DNA of 51,686 bases, taken from positions 1 to 51,686 of the forward strand of contig JAPOIJ010000011.1 in assembly GCA_029979005.1 (NCBI GenBank), read 5' to 3'. Both the position numbers and the translations under genes were made by a program. Shown here one piece after another: positions 41,395-50,662 of the stretch. The notes beneath the pieces were generated by a model. That model ran no database searches. It was given only the letters and a program-made list of their open reading frames with translations, and was not told the origin of the DNA. Within the stretch, counting starts at the first letter, position 1. Each line of letters begins with the position of its first letter. This stretch comes from Planctomycetota bacterium. GTDB lineage: Bacteria > Planctomycetota > Planctomycetia > Pirellulales > Pirellulaceae.

Positions 41395-41553
41395 ACAGTA
41401 CTCCTACGTGGAACCTCTGCTGTCTAGGCAACCTCACCGAAGACGAGTTGCCTGGCAGCGGTGAAGCATCAGATTATTTTGAGCGGTTGACGTTTCGGCT
41501 TTACAACCGCTGCCGAGTTGGAATTTACTTTTAAGCAAGTACCGGAGTTGAAA

Positions 41554-42855
41554 ATGATCGCATCTGGAAATCGTCGCCGCGTCGTGGTCACTGGTGTCGG
41601 GGTCATTAATCCACTAGGCAATGATATAGAGACCGTTTGGTCAGCGATCAAAGAAGGTAAGTCTGGCGTTGGCTATACGACGATATTTGATGCAGGTAAT
41701 TTCCCCACCCGCATTGCAGCTGAAATCAAAGACTGGGATATCTCCAGCGTCGTTGACGATCCAAAGTTGTGGGAATTGCGTGGGCGGCATTCCAAGTTTG
41801 CAGCCGGAGCTGCGATTCAGGCTTTTCAGGCTTCGGGGGTTGGTGATTCAATAATGGACCCTCGAAGATTTGGGGTCTACATGGGAAGTGGCGAGGGGAA
41901 TCAGGATTTTCTTTCTTTTGCCGCGATGATGGCGTCATCGCTTAAAGACGATGGCAGTCTCGATCTCGCAGAATTTACCCGTACGGGGCTCGATCGGCTC
42001 AACCCTGTCGTAGAATTGGAGCAGGAACCTAATATGCCCGTTGGCCATATTGCCAGTTTATTTAATGCTCAGGGTCCGAATGCGAATTGCTTAACCGCCT
42101 GTGCTGCAAGTAATCAGGCGGTTGGTGAGGCAACAGAGATCATTCGTCGAGGGGAGGCGGATGTAATGCTCTCCGGTGGAACTCACAGCATGATTCATCC
42201 CTTCGGCGTGACTGGATTCAATCTATTAACGGCCCTTTCAACCAATAATGACAACCCTCAGGGGGCGTCTCGGCCTTTTGATCGATTGCGAGATGGATTT
42301 GTTTTAGGTGAAGGATCGGCGATGGTCGTGCTTGAGGAATATGAGCGAGCCAAAGCGCGCGGTGCACATATTTGGGGCGAGATTGTGGGTTACGGTTCCA
42401 CCGCCGATGCGTTTCGGGTGACAGATATTCATCCTGACGGTCGCGGTGCGATTGGGTGCATGAGGATGGCATTAGAAGATGCCGGCATTGTGCCTGAGCA
42501 AATCGATTATGTTAATGCTCACGGTACGAGTACGACGGTAAACGACAAAGTGGAAACAAAGGCGTGTCGCGAGGTGTTCGGTGAAAATGCCATGAACACT
42601 CCAATTTCAAGTACCAAGAGTATGATGGGCCACTTGATTGCCGCCGCTGGAGCGACGGAGTTAATCGTCTGCTTAATGGCAATGCGAGACAACGTGCTGC
42701 CACCAACCATCAATTACGAAAATCCTGATCCATTGTGCGATCTCGATTATATTCCCAACGAAGCCCGCGAGGCAGAGTGTAACATGGCATTAACCAACAG
42801 TTTTGGTTTTGGTGGCCAGAATATCTCGGTAGCTGTCTCTCAGTTGCGAGACTGA
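41554..42855 (+). CDS. Beta-ketoacyl-ACP synthase (FabF-like, KAS II type)
   Basis: Condensing enzyme, 433 residues from the ATG at 41554 with GGAG upstream; a TTG at 41518 is in frame but less likely. The triad is intact: Cys183 in TACAASNQAVGEA, His323 in NAHGTSTTVND and His360 in KSMMGHLIAAAGATE. RVVVTGVGVINPLGND and SFGFGGQN are also conserved. TACAAS replaces the usual TACASG/TACATG. By context it extends chains on the neighbouring ACP; whether this is general fatty-acid synthesis or a special product is open. Confidence 0.92.
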   Translation: MIASGNRRRVVVTGVGVINPLGNDIETVWSAIKEGKSGVGYTTIFDAGNFPTRIAAEIKDWDISSVVDDPKLWELRGRHSKFAAGAAIQAFQASGVGDSIMDPRRFGVYMGSGEGNQDFLSFAAMMASSLKDDGSLDLAEFTRTGLDRLNPVVELEQEPNMPVGHIASLFNAQGPNANCLTACAASNQAVGEATEIIRRGEADVMLSGGTHSMIHPFGVTGFNLLTALSTNNDNPQGASRPFDRLRDGFVLGEGSAMVVLEEYERAKARGAHIWGEIVGYGSTADAFRVTDIHPDGRGAIGCMRMALEDAGIVPEQIDYVNAHGTSTTVNDKVETKACREVFGENAMNTPISSTKSMMGHLIAAAGATELIVCLMAMRDNVLPPTINYENPDPLCDLDYIPNEAREAECNMALTNSFGFGGQNISVAVSQLRD

Positions 42856-42865
42856 TAAATAAAGG

Positions 42866-43852
42866 GTGGCTGCTCTGTCGATTGTACATTCCATTTTGCA
42901 GCATTATGTGCTTCCTGAAATACTGAACATTGACTATCTCGGAGGCAATGGCGGTTTCAGCGGAGCTCAGCTATGGAAAATTGGAACCGCAGAGAGCAGT
43001 TACTGCGTCCGTCGTTGGCCCCTGTCCCACCCCAATCGCGAACGCCTCGAATGGATAAACCTAGTCTTGGTACACACTGCCGGAATGGGCTGTGAATTCA
43101 TTCCTGCACCATTGGAAACGAAATCTGGCCAGCGTTTTGTCTCGGCGGGCGGATTTTTCTGGGAAGTGACGAAGTGGATGGAGGGCGTTGCTTGCTTTAA
43201 GGATGACCCGAATGAAACTCGGCTAGCGCGGGTGGCCGAGAGTCTTGCAAAATTCCATCTTGCTTCTGCGCAAGTGAATCTAGGATTTGAAAAGTCGAAA
43301 AATCTGCGCACGCGATACGAGGCGGTGGCGAATTCTACATCATTGATCGCGGCGATCAGGCAGTGCTCAGGTTTGGAATTGCCAGATTATATTTATCGAT
43401 TGCGGGCTTTGGTTTTGGGATTGGGTGCTGCTTATATCCAGCGAATCACTGCAAATCTCGAGTCGTTGCGAGTGGTCGTGTTTCCTGTCCAACCAGTGGT
43501 TCGCGATATTTGGCATGACCATCTTTTTTTTCGAGGGAATGAGTTTTCAGGATTAGTAGATTTTGGTGCGATGCAAATGGACAGTGTCGCGTGCGATCTT
43601 TCGCGAGTACTGGGAAGCCTTGTTCCGGAGGATCGATCACGTTGGGAGTATGCGATCGATTTATACTCTCAATCCCGCCCGTTAACTGCTCAGGAAATTG
43701 ATCTAATTTATATTCTTGATCAACCCTCAGCTTTTCTTGGTGCTTTGAATTGGTTGAAATGGATTCTGCTCGAGGAACGAGCGTTTGAATCGGAAGCGAA
43801 TGTAAAGGCGCGAATCATGGAATTAACTGGCAGGCTCGAGGCCTCGGTTTAG
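42866..43852 (+). CDS. APH-like phosphotransferase family protein
   Basis: Protein of 328 residues with a kinase fold of the aminoglycoside/choline phosphotransferase type. A degenerate catalytic motif VVRDIWHDHLFFRGNEFSGLVDFGAMQMDSVACDL matches HGD-x4-N...DFG (HD kept, Asn replaced by Phe in the usual spacing). The N-lobe has GGFSGAQLWKIG and YCVRRWPLSHPN. A GTG start lies ten bases after the FabF stop, so it is probably translated with that gene. A sugar or alcohol-type substrate is possible; resistance is not implied. Confidence 0.7.
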   Translation: MAALSIVHSILQHYVLPEILNIDYLGGNGGFSGAQLWKIGTAESSYCVRRWPLSHPNRERLEWINLVLVHTAGMGCEFIPAPLETKSGQRFVSAGGFFWEVTKWMEGVACFKDDPNETRLARVAESLAKFHLASAQVNLGFEKSKNLRTRYEAVANSTSLIAAIRQCSGLELPDYIYRLRALVLGLGAAYIQRITANLESLRVVVFPVQPVVRDIWHDHLFFRGNEFSGLVDFGAMQMDSVACDLSRVLGSLVPEDRSRWEYAIDLYSQSRPLTAQEIDLIYILDQPSAFLGALNWLKWILLEERAFESEANVKARIMELTGRLEASV

Positions 43853-43879
43853 TTCTTCCACTCATTCGTTTAATTTCGT

Positions 43880-45901
43880 TCAGGCGATCTGGTCACGGAG
43901 CTTGCGCCGCATGACTTTTCCGGATGCAGTCCTTGGCATTGCTTCAATCTCGATGACCGAGTGGACTTTGAATAGTGGATTGAGTTCTGTTTTTAATGCC
44001 TGGTTCATTGTGCTCTGGAGTTGGTTTGCGTCTGTGGCGTGGCTGAGGACCGCAAAAATGATTAGTTGATCAGGACCATGTGTGGGAGAGTACGAGACGG
44101 CTGCCGATTCGATCACGGGGGCGACTTGATTGAGCACCCGTTCTATTTCCGCAGAGCTTATTTTGATCCCTCCAAGATTCATAGTGTCGTCCGCCCGGCC
44201 ACCTGCTTCGAAAACGGGGCCGTCGTCCGTCATGAATTTTCGAAAATAATCTCCATGGCGCCGAAGTTGAGGCGTGTTGGGGAGACTGGGGGTTTCGGCA
44301 TAATAGGTTTCAAAATGGTCTCGATTTATTAGGCGGTCACTTAGGCCAATCGAGGGTGGGACAAGAAAAACTTCACCTTGATCGCTAAGATTATGGTCAA
44401 CCGGGTCAATTAATAGGAAATCCAAACCAACTGCCGGCGAATTGAAGGCAGCCGGAACGTTGGGTAGGACGCCGACGGAGGAAACGTAGCCACCGCCGAT
44501 TTCAGTGCCACCACAATATTCGATCACCGGCTTGATGTTAGCCAAGGCTGATAGAAAAACCATGGTGCCTGCTTGAGAGCTTTCTCCGGTAGAACTAAAG
44601 CACTTAATGCTTGACCAATCGAGATCATTCATGCACCCACTTGCCTCCCAGGCTTTGACAATTGTTGGAACGACTCCGAGCATAGTGACTTCGGCCTGTT
44701 GAATAAATTTCCCAAACTCAACGCCGGAGGGTGCATCTTCGTAGAGGGCAATCGTAGCCTTGTTGATGAGACTGGCGAAAATCAACCAAGGTCCCATCAT
44801 CCATCCGAGATTTGTTGGCCAGGCACAAACGTCGCCGGGCTGAATGTTCTGGTGGCAGTATCCATCGATTGCACATTTGATTGGAGTTGTATGATTCCAC
44901 GGAATAGCCTTCGGGTCTCCTGTGGTGCCACTCGAGAAGAGAATATTAATCGTGTCATTGCTGGCACAGTCAACGCAGTCGAAACTCGTTTCTGTGACTA
45001 GAAAATCAGTCCACGCCGTGTCCTGTGAGCGAAGCGTGCAACTGAGATTTTCATCTGCGTTTAGAACAATAGCTGGAATTTCCGTAGCGTTCGCAACTTT
45101 TGAAAAGAGTGGTAGCTTTTTTCCGGCGCGATTCTGGTGGTCATAGGTGAACACAAGTTTTGCATTGGAAATTATTAAACGCGTAGAAATCTCGGGGGCT
45201 GCGAAACTGTCGGCAATAGATACGACTGAGCAGCCTGCGAAAACGATTCCTAAATAAATAGCAACTGACCATGCCGTCATGGGCATGACAACTGCGATGG
45301 CGTCCCCCGGCTTACATCCCGCACGGACAAGGCTGTTGGCGACTTGATTGGCCCTTGCTCTTAACTCTTGATACGTTTGGCGCTGAATTGGATGGCCAGG
45401 TTTTTGGCTGAGAATTGCGACATCTGTTGGCAATGCTGAAAAGCAACTCTCTGCGATATTAAGCCTTGCTTGATCAAGCCAAATCGCTTTGGCGCCCCCC
45501 TCAGAATCATTAAGGATTTCTACTGGATTCTGATTAAATTTAATTCCCAATTTTTCGATGGCTTTGGTCCAAAACGCCCCCCGAGAAGAGATGCTCCATT
45601 GGTGAAAGTCTGAAAACCTCTCCATTCCCAACTCGCTCATCCATTGGTAGACATTGGATGCTTCGAGATCCTTGTCGTTCGGGAACCAGATAGGCGTTAA
45701 ATGGTTGTCCGATTGAAATTGATCCCGGCATCTTTCCCAAAGATGAACATAATCATCTGGGGCGATAGGTGGTTGGAACTGCCGCGCTTGTACTAATACT
45801 TCGGGCCATCGTGAGCGAAAGCTAAGACGATTGGAAACTGACGATTCTATCTCGGAGACACAGCTTGGAATGAATGACTTGGGAGAAGAAAATTGTGCCA
45901 T
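43880..45901 (-). CDS. Acyl-activating AMP-binding enzyme (acetyl-CoA synthetase-like, plant AAE17/18-type)
   Basis: ANL-superfamily acyl-CoA or acyl-AMP ligase, 673 residues. Motifs: P-loop ILFSSGTTGDPKAIPW, GGTEIGGGYVSS, the hinge HGDYFRKFM...GGRADDTMNLGGIKI and the C-terminal catalytic Lys in PRTASGKVMRRKL. The N-terminal 130 residues (FPNDKDLEASNVYQWMSELG) look like the acetyl/acetoacetyl-CoA synthetase extension seen in plant AAE17/18. Substrate cannot be read from sequence. It is convergent with the kinase-like gene and could feed acyl chains to the adjacent acyl cluster, which is inference. Confidence 0.85.
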   Translation of the reverse strand: MAQFSSPKSFIPSCVSEIESSVSNRLSFRSRWPEVLVQARQFQPPIAPDDYVHLWERCRDQFQSDNHLTPIWFPNDKDLEASNVYQWMSELGMERFSDFHQWSISSRGAFWTKAIEKLGIKFNQNPVEILNDSEGGAKAIWLDQARLNIAESCFSALPTDVAILSQKPGHPIQRQTYQELRARANQVANSLVRAGCKPGDAIAVVMPMTAWSVAIYLGIVFAGCSVVSIADSFAAPEISTRLIISNAKLVFTYDHQNRAGKKLPLFSKVANATEIPAIVLNADENLSCTLRSQDTAWTDFLVTETSFDCVDCASNDTINILFSSGTTGDPKAIPWNHTTPIKCAIDGYCHQNIQPGDVCAWPTNLGWMMGPWLIFASLINKATIALYEDAPSGVEFGKFIQQAEVTMLGVVPTIVKAWEASGCMNDLDWSSIKCFSSTGESSQAGTMVFLSALANIKPVIEYCGGTEIGGGYVSSVGVLPNVPAAFNSPAVGLDFLLIDPVDHNLSDQGEVFLVPPSIGLSDRLINRDHFETYYAETPSLPNTPQLRRHGDYFRKFMTDDGPVFEAGGRADDTMNLGGIKISSAEIERVLNQVAPVIESAAVSYSPTHGPDQLIIFAVLSHATDANQLQSTMNQALKTELNPLFKVHSVIEIEAMPRTASGKVMRRKLRDQIA

Positions 45902-46084
45902 GAGATCGCCTGAAAAACCGAATGATTTCGACGTATTCTAAAATGAAGCCCCGCCCACGACCACACGGGGGAAACCCGTGGATCGTCTCGGAGGGGGTGT
46001 CACTTAGGATGGCTGGTGACGTAAGTCTCAGGAAATATAGGGTTTGAGCGCAGTGCGACAAATCCCCAATTCCACGAATGCTGC

Positions 46085-49000
46085 CTATTTCACGCGCGGA
46101 ATTTTTCGTCCGGGCGTCCACGGTGCATTCGCAGCGTCAAGCTGTTTGTTGAGTTTAGGGATTTCAACGTTCACAATCTTTTCAAGCTCTTTGGAAGCTT
46201 TTTGGAACTGTTTTAACGCAATTTCGTATTGGCGCTTGTGGGTTCCGGTTGGCCCCTCTGTGCTACCCATAGCTCCAAACATCATTGTTCTAACGCGACG
46301 GCTGATTCCCGGTGCCGCAGGTTCATTACGTTGTGGTTTGGTCGGGTCGCCTTCGAACTGCTCCACTACGTCCATCAGTTGTAATTCAATAGCGCGAACA
46401 TTGTTCAAAAGTGATGCATCGAGTTCGAGTGATCTCGAAATTACGTTTTCGATTGCATCGAGCGTTTCCTGCGCATTAGCCGCAATTTGGCTCGCACCTT
46501 GAAGTGATTGAGATAGAGATTGTGCTTTTTTGACAAATTTCAAAATGGCCTCGCGGTCAGGACCGCTGGTTTGACCATAGAGTAACGGTTCAATTTCAAA
46601 TTCCGTCGCTCCAACTAATTCTGTCGTTTCCCCGTCCACTGTCTGAGTGATGTCGACGGTGTATTTTCCCGGGATTGCCAGCATGCCGCGACTGCCACCG
46701 CCGTAACGAAGATCCCAGTTAGTGCGATGTGTTCCACTGGAGGTACTGCCTCTAAGTCGACGAACTAGATTTCCTTTGCTGTCGCGAATGTTTAATTCTA
46801 CTCGCGGAGAGGTTTCTCGATCTTCTTCCTTGAATCTCTCCCAGCTTGGGTAGGGAGTATCTTTCCCTGCAGCAGCTAATTTTCGATCTCTCGAGATTCT
46901 TTCCGACTTTTTTGTCTTAAGTGAATCTTTTAGATGATAAGTAATCGCTACTCCGTAGGCCGGATTGGGAGCCGTGAAAAAGTTAGAACCTTGAAAAGCA
47001 CGCGTTCCTCCCGCCAAAGGGGATGTCACTCCGTAGATTAAACCCTTGCGGATCGGCATGACGGCGTTCTGATTGACTAATTCAGCAGTGATATGCCGCA
47101 TCGGTGAATAATCATCGAGAACATAGAACCCACGACCGAATGAGGCCAGAACAAGGTCGTTCTCGTCACGTTGAATTTCAATATCGCGGATTGCGACCGT
47201 CGGAAGTCCTGCTCCAAGCTTAAGCCATTTTTTCCCGCCGTCGATGGTAGTAAAGCAACCAAATTCAGTTCCGCAGAAAAGAAGTTCTGCTTTCTCGTGA
47301 TCTTGTTTTAGCGTGTAGACGCTTCCACGTTCCGGCAGATTACCAGTGATATCGGACCAAGTTTTTCCACGATCTGTTGATTTCACGATATATGGTTTGA
47401 AGTCTCCGCGTTTGTGATTGTTGATTGCGACGTAAACCGTATCCGGATCGTGCAAGTCAGCTTCGATATCGTTGATGTAACCAAATTCCGGTATTGCTAA
47501 CGAACCGAATTTGCTGACTCCTCGCCAGTTTTTCCCGCCGTCTTCAGTGATTTGGACCATACCGTCATCGGTACCTACATAGATCAGACCTTCTACAAGC
47601 GGCGATTCACTGACGCTTACGATGGTGCCGTACTGTGAGGTAGATGCATTCTTAGCGACGGCGTCTGGTCCCCAAACACGGCCCATGACCTTTAACTTAT
47701 TTCGGTCGAGGTTGCGTGACAGATCTGGACTGATCGCTTCCCAGCTATCTCCGCGATTGTTACTGGCAAACAGGATTTGCGAACCGTAATAAATCCGCTC
47801 ATGGTTATGTGGCGAGATCAGCAAAGCTGAATCCCAGTTCCAACGCAGTGGAGGTGTTTCAATTTCAGGTTGAGGTTTAATGTCGACCCGCTCGCCGGTT
47901 TTTCGATTGAAACGAACGAGCCCACCGTACTGCCACTGGGAATAAATTGTATCGGGGTCTTGGGGGTCAACCGCTGGATCAAATCCATCGCCGAAAACGG
48001 TAATAAACCAATCGCTATTTCGAATTCCGTGGGAATTATTGGTTCGCGAAGGTCCACCTTGCGTCGCGTTGTCCTGAGTTCCTCCGTAAATGTAATAAAA
48101 TGGCTTCTCGTTGGAGACGGCGACTTTGTAAAACTGAGTGATTGGTAAGTTGGATTTAAAGTCGTAAGTTTTTCCGCGATCCCAGGTCTCATAAACGCCT
48201 CCATCGCAGCCGAGGATCAAGTGGTCGGGATCGACTGGATCGATGACCAGGGCATGGTTATCGACGTGTTTATCCGCTTCTCCCAAGCGGTTGAATGTCT
48301 TCCCGCCATCTTCGGAGACCATATTGTAAGTGTCGAGGGAATAAACTCGGTCAAACTGATGCGGGCAGGCAACAATTTCCTGGTAATACTGTGGGCTTGT
48401 GGAGACGTAGCTGCTCATTTTTGACCAGGACTCTCCTTTGTTGCTACTGCGGTAGAATCCGCCACCATCGGCTGCTTCTACGATGGCGTAAAGGATTTCT
48501 GGATTAATTGGAGAAACGGCAAGGCCAATTCGCCCTTTGTCGCCACCTGGCAGTCCACGATTGATCGGTTTCCAGTTTTCCCCGCCATCGGTTGATTTAT
48601 AAATTCCTGACTCGGGTCCACCGTCGATAAGAACCCAGGTGTGTCGTCTCCGTTGGTAGGCGGAGGCGTACATGATGTCTGGATTGTGGGGGTCCATGTG
48701 GACTTCATTAACCCCTGTGTTTTCGCTGATTTCGAGGACTTTGTTCCACGTCTTGCCACCATCGCTTGTTTTGTAAAGCCCGCGATCGCCCCCTTCTTTC
48801 CAGAGAGGCCCCTGAGCTGCGACAAACACTACATTTGAGTCTTCGGGGTGGACGATGATCTTGCCAATATGCTCACTGGTTTCCAAGCCAACCTTTTTAA
48901 AGCTCGCGCCGCCATCCGTTGATTTATAGAGGCCATCGCCATAGCCGACGCTTCGTTGTGAATTGTTTTCACCTGTGCCAACCCAAAGCGTAAATCGATC

Positions 49001-49339
49001 ATTGGGATCTAACGCGAGGCAGCCAATCGAATAACTTCCTTGGCCATCAAAAATTGGTTTCCAAGTGACTCCCGCGTTGGTTGTTTTCCAGACACCTCCA
49101 CTGCAAGCGGCGACATACCAAGTGCTTCGCTTTACCGGGTCAACGACGATGTCGCCAATTCGTCCCGACATGAGTGCCGGGCCAATTCCACGGAATCGGA
49201 GTGAGGAAAATAAACTAGAATTTATTGCAGGTGACTCATCCTTTGGTTGGTCAGAATCTTGGCCGAGTAAGGCAGAATTCATACCAAAAATGGAAAACAA
49301 CAAGAGTGCAAGAGGAAGGGCAAGGCACCGTCGCGACAT
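46085..49339 (-). CDS. Exported VPS10/BNR-type beta-propeller protein
   Basis: Protein of 1084 residues with a signal peptide (LALLLFSIFGMNSALLGQ). Many BNR/Asp-box repeats of the type S-DGG-TW follow (SGGVWKTTNAGVTW, GLYKSTDGGASF, GLYKTSDGGKTW, GIYKSTDGGENW, VKSTDRGKTW, TTIDGGKKW), forming one or two beta-propellers up to about residue 750. A C-terminal part from about 770 has a beta-sandwich segment (KGNLVRRLRG...GMLAIPGKYTVDITQT) and a helical end. Such proteins are widespread in planctomycetes and Bacteroidetes; no substrate is known. The ATG at 49339 has GGAG upstream. Confidence 0.87.
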   Translation of the reverse strand: MSRRCLALPLALLLFSIFGMNSALLGQDSDQPKDESPAINSSLFSSLRFRGIGPALMSGRIGDIVVDPVKRSTWYVAACSGGVWKTTNAGVTWKPIFDGQGSYSIGCLALDPNDRFTLWVGTGENNSQRSVGYGDGLYKSTDGGASFKKVGLETSEHIGKIIVHPEDSNVVFVAAQGPLWKEGGDRGLYKTSDGGKTWNKVLEISENTGVNEVHMDPHNPDIMYASAYQRRRHTWVLIDGGPESGIYKSTDGGENWKPINRGLPGGDKGRIGLAVSPINPEILYAIVEAADGGGFYRSSNKGESWSKMSSYVSTSPQYYQEIVACPHQFDRVYSLDTYNMVSEDGGKTFNRLGEADKHVDNHALVIDPVDPDHLILGCDGGVYETWDRGKTYDFKSNLPITQFYKVAVSNEKPFYYIYGGTQDNATQGGPSRTNNSHGIRNSDWFITVFGDGFDPAVDPQDPDTIYSQWQYGGLVRFNRKTGERVDIKPQPEIETPPLRWNWDSALLISPHNHERIYYGSQILFASNNRGDSWEAISPDLSRNLDRNKLKVMGRVWGPDAVAKNASTSQYGTIVSVSESPLVEGLIYVGTDDGMVQITEDGGKNWRGVSKFGSLAIPEFGYINDIEADLHDPDTVYVAINNHKRGDFKPYIVKSTDRGKTWSDITGNLPERGSVYTLKQDHEKAELLFCGTEFGCFTTIDGGKKWLKLGAGLPTVAIRDIEIQRDENDLVLASFGRGFYVLDDYSPMRHITAELVNQNAVMPIRKGLIYGVTSPLAGGTRAFQGSNFFTAPNPAYGVAITYHLKDSLKTKKSERISRDRKLAAAGKDTPYPSWERFKEEDRETSPRVELNIRDSKGNLVRRLRGSTSSGTHRTNWDLRYGGGSRGMLAIPGKYTVDITQTVDGETTELVGATEFEIEPLLYGQTSGPDREAILKFVKKAQSLSQSLQGASQIAANAQETLDAIENVISRSLELDASLLNNVRAIELQLMDVVEQFEGDPTKPQRNEPAAPGISRRVRTMMFGAMGSTEGPTGTHKRQYEIALKQFQKASKELEKIVNVEIPKLNKQLDAANAPWTPGRKIPRVK

Positions 49340-49587
49340 GGTAAACTCCGAAGCAGAACAAGGCGTAAATTGGGAATCAATTATCGAAATCGATAGATTT
49401 CATCAGGCTCGTGGCCTTCGTTCCAAGTTTAGTCGCGCCCTGCGTAAAAATGAACTAAATGTTCACGATTTGATGTAGGTTCTGTGTAATAACTCTCTCT
49501 AGAAGACCGATGAGAACGGTGGTCGGAAATCGACCAATAAAATCAGTCAAAATTCGAGCCAAAATTTGATTGAAATTCGGAGAGACT

Positions 49588-49622
49588 AAAAAAGCCCGCA
49601 AAACGAAAGTCTTGCGGGCTTT
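49588..49622 (-). terminator. Rho-independent terminator of tRNA-His (minus strand)
   Basis: On the minus strand AAAGCCCGCAA / TTGCGGGCTTT with a loop leads into six T, starting 8 bases after the tRNA. It closes the tRNA transcript. Confidence 0.9.
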
Positions 49623-49629
49623 AGCGAGG

Positions 49630-49704
49630 GGTGAGTAAGGGGACTTGAACCCCCAACCTCTGGAATCACAATCCAGCGCTCTAACCAATTGAGCTATACC
49701 CACC
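49630..49704 (-). tRNA. tRNA-His (anticodon GTG)
   Basis: Minus strand: acceptor GTGGGTA / TACTCAC with an encoded extra G at -1 (49704) opposite C73 (49630), the tRNA-His identity pair. Anticodon GTG at 49667-49669, T arm GGGTTCAAGTCC. No CCA encoded. Confidence 0.95.
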
Positions 49705-49804
49705 ATCGATGCTGCGATTCGTAACGTTCGATCACAGAGGCGAAATTTTAAGCTGAGGCTGTTCGATGGTCAACGCGTTTTTTGCCTCAACCCCAAATTT
49801 ACGG

Positions 49805-50584
49805 CTAGTACGGGAATTGATCGGTGATTTTTTCGTCTGATAATTCGACTAAGAACTTCCCAAGCCTTTCGACCAATACATCCATCATTTTTTGTCCTTT
49901 TACCTCACTCGCGGCATGCGGGTCTGCGGCACCAGAGTTTTGCGTAAGAAGGTGCCATGGTCTGGTGATGGAAACCCAACCTCGATTGAGTGCTTCCAGT
50001 TTGGCTTCTCTTTTCGATCCATCGTCAGCATTCAGGGTGCCATCTGGATTTTTTGAGACCAATTCGGGGAAAAAAGCGAGCCCAAAAGAAGTTTCCATTT
50101 CCCCGGCATGATCTTCTGGTTTCTCAAAGATGTCGAAGTAGACATCCTCTAAAGCTTGGTACCAATTGCACAAAAAAACATGAGCTTCGTTTTTACCCGA
50201 CAGTTCTCTCAATAGCGGTTTGAATCCGTTTCCGCCGTGACTATTAAGCAAAACGATTTTTTTAATGCCATCACTTAACAACGAGTCAACGATATCTCGA
50301 ATGATCATATGCAGGGTGGATGGATTAAGATTGATTGCGAGGGGGAACTCGCGGAGATTTGTTTCGGTACCAAAAGGAATGGTGGGTAACAGAACAACCT
50401 TGGCACCGGCATGATGAGCTGCCTCGCAGATTTTATCTCCAACGATTGAAGCTTCGAACAGATCTGTTCCGTAGGGAAGGTGAAGGTTGTGAGGTTCGGT
50501 AGCGCCGAGAGGAAGCACTGCGACTTCATAATTTTGGTTTTTGACATAACCATAGTTATTGTCAGCGAGTTTCCAAGGTTTCAT
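49805..50584 (-). CDS. Creatininase-family amidohydrolase
   Basis: Metal-dependent cyclic-amide hydrolase family, 259 residues. Metal ligands are visible in GATEPHNLHLPYGTD (Glu30, His32, Asp41), LNSHGGNG (His116) and EDHAGEMETS (Glu162), so the site looks intact. The family includes creatininase and formamide hydrolases of the MftE and flavin/riboflavin-related types; the substrate here is not predictable. It is transcribed on the minus strand after a gap of 78 bases from the truncated LRR gene. Confidence 0.88.
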   Translation of the reverse strand: MKPWKLADNNYGYVKNQNYEVAVLPLGATEPHNLHLPYGTDLFEASIVGDKICEAAHHAGAKVVLLPTIPFGTETNLREFPLAINLNPSTLHMIIRDIVDSLLSDGIKKIVLLNSHGGNGFKPLLRELSGKNEAHVFLCNWYQALEDVYFDIFEKPEDHAGEMETSFGLAFFPELVSKNPDGTLNADDGSKREAKLEALNRGWVSITRPWHLLTQNSGAADPHAASEVKGQKMMDVLVERLGKFLVELSDEKITDQFPY

Positions 50585-50662
50585 CGGCGAAGTCCAATTG
50601 AGAATGAGTTAGTAGCTAAGAAGTGGGATGAGCAATTGAAATGTTAACGGTTGGGTAGGAGT

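Noticed and set aside
42866-43852. An aminoglycoside resistance gene
   Set aside because: Only the general kinase fold is seen, with a degenerate motif; the context is lipid metabolism.
45955-45990. A terminator near the CACGGG / CCCGTG repeat
   Set aside because: Short stem and no T run on either strand.
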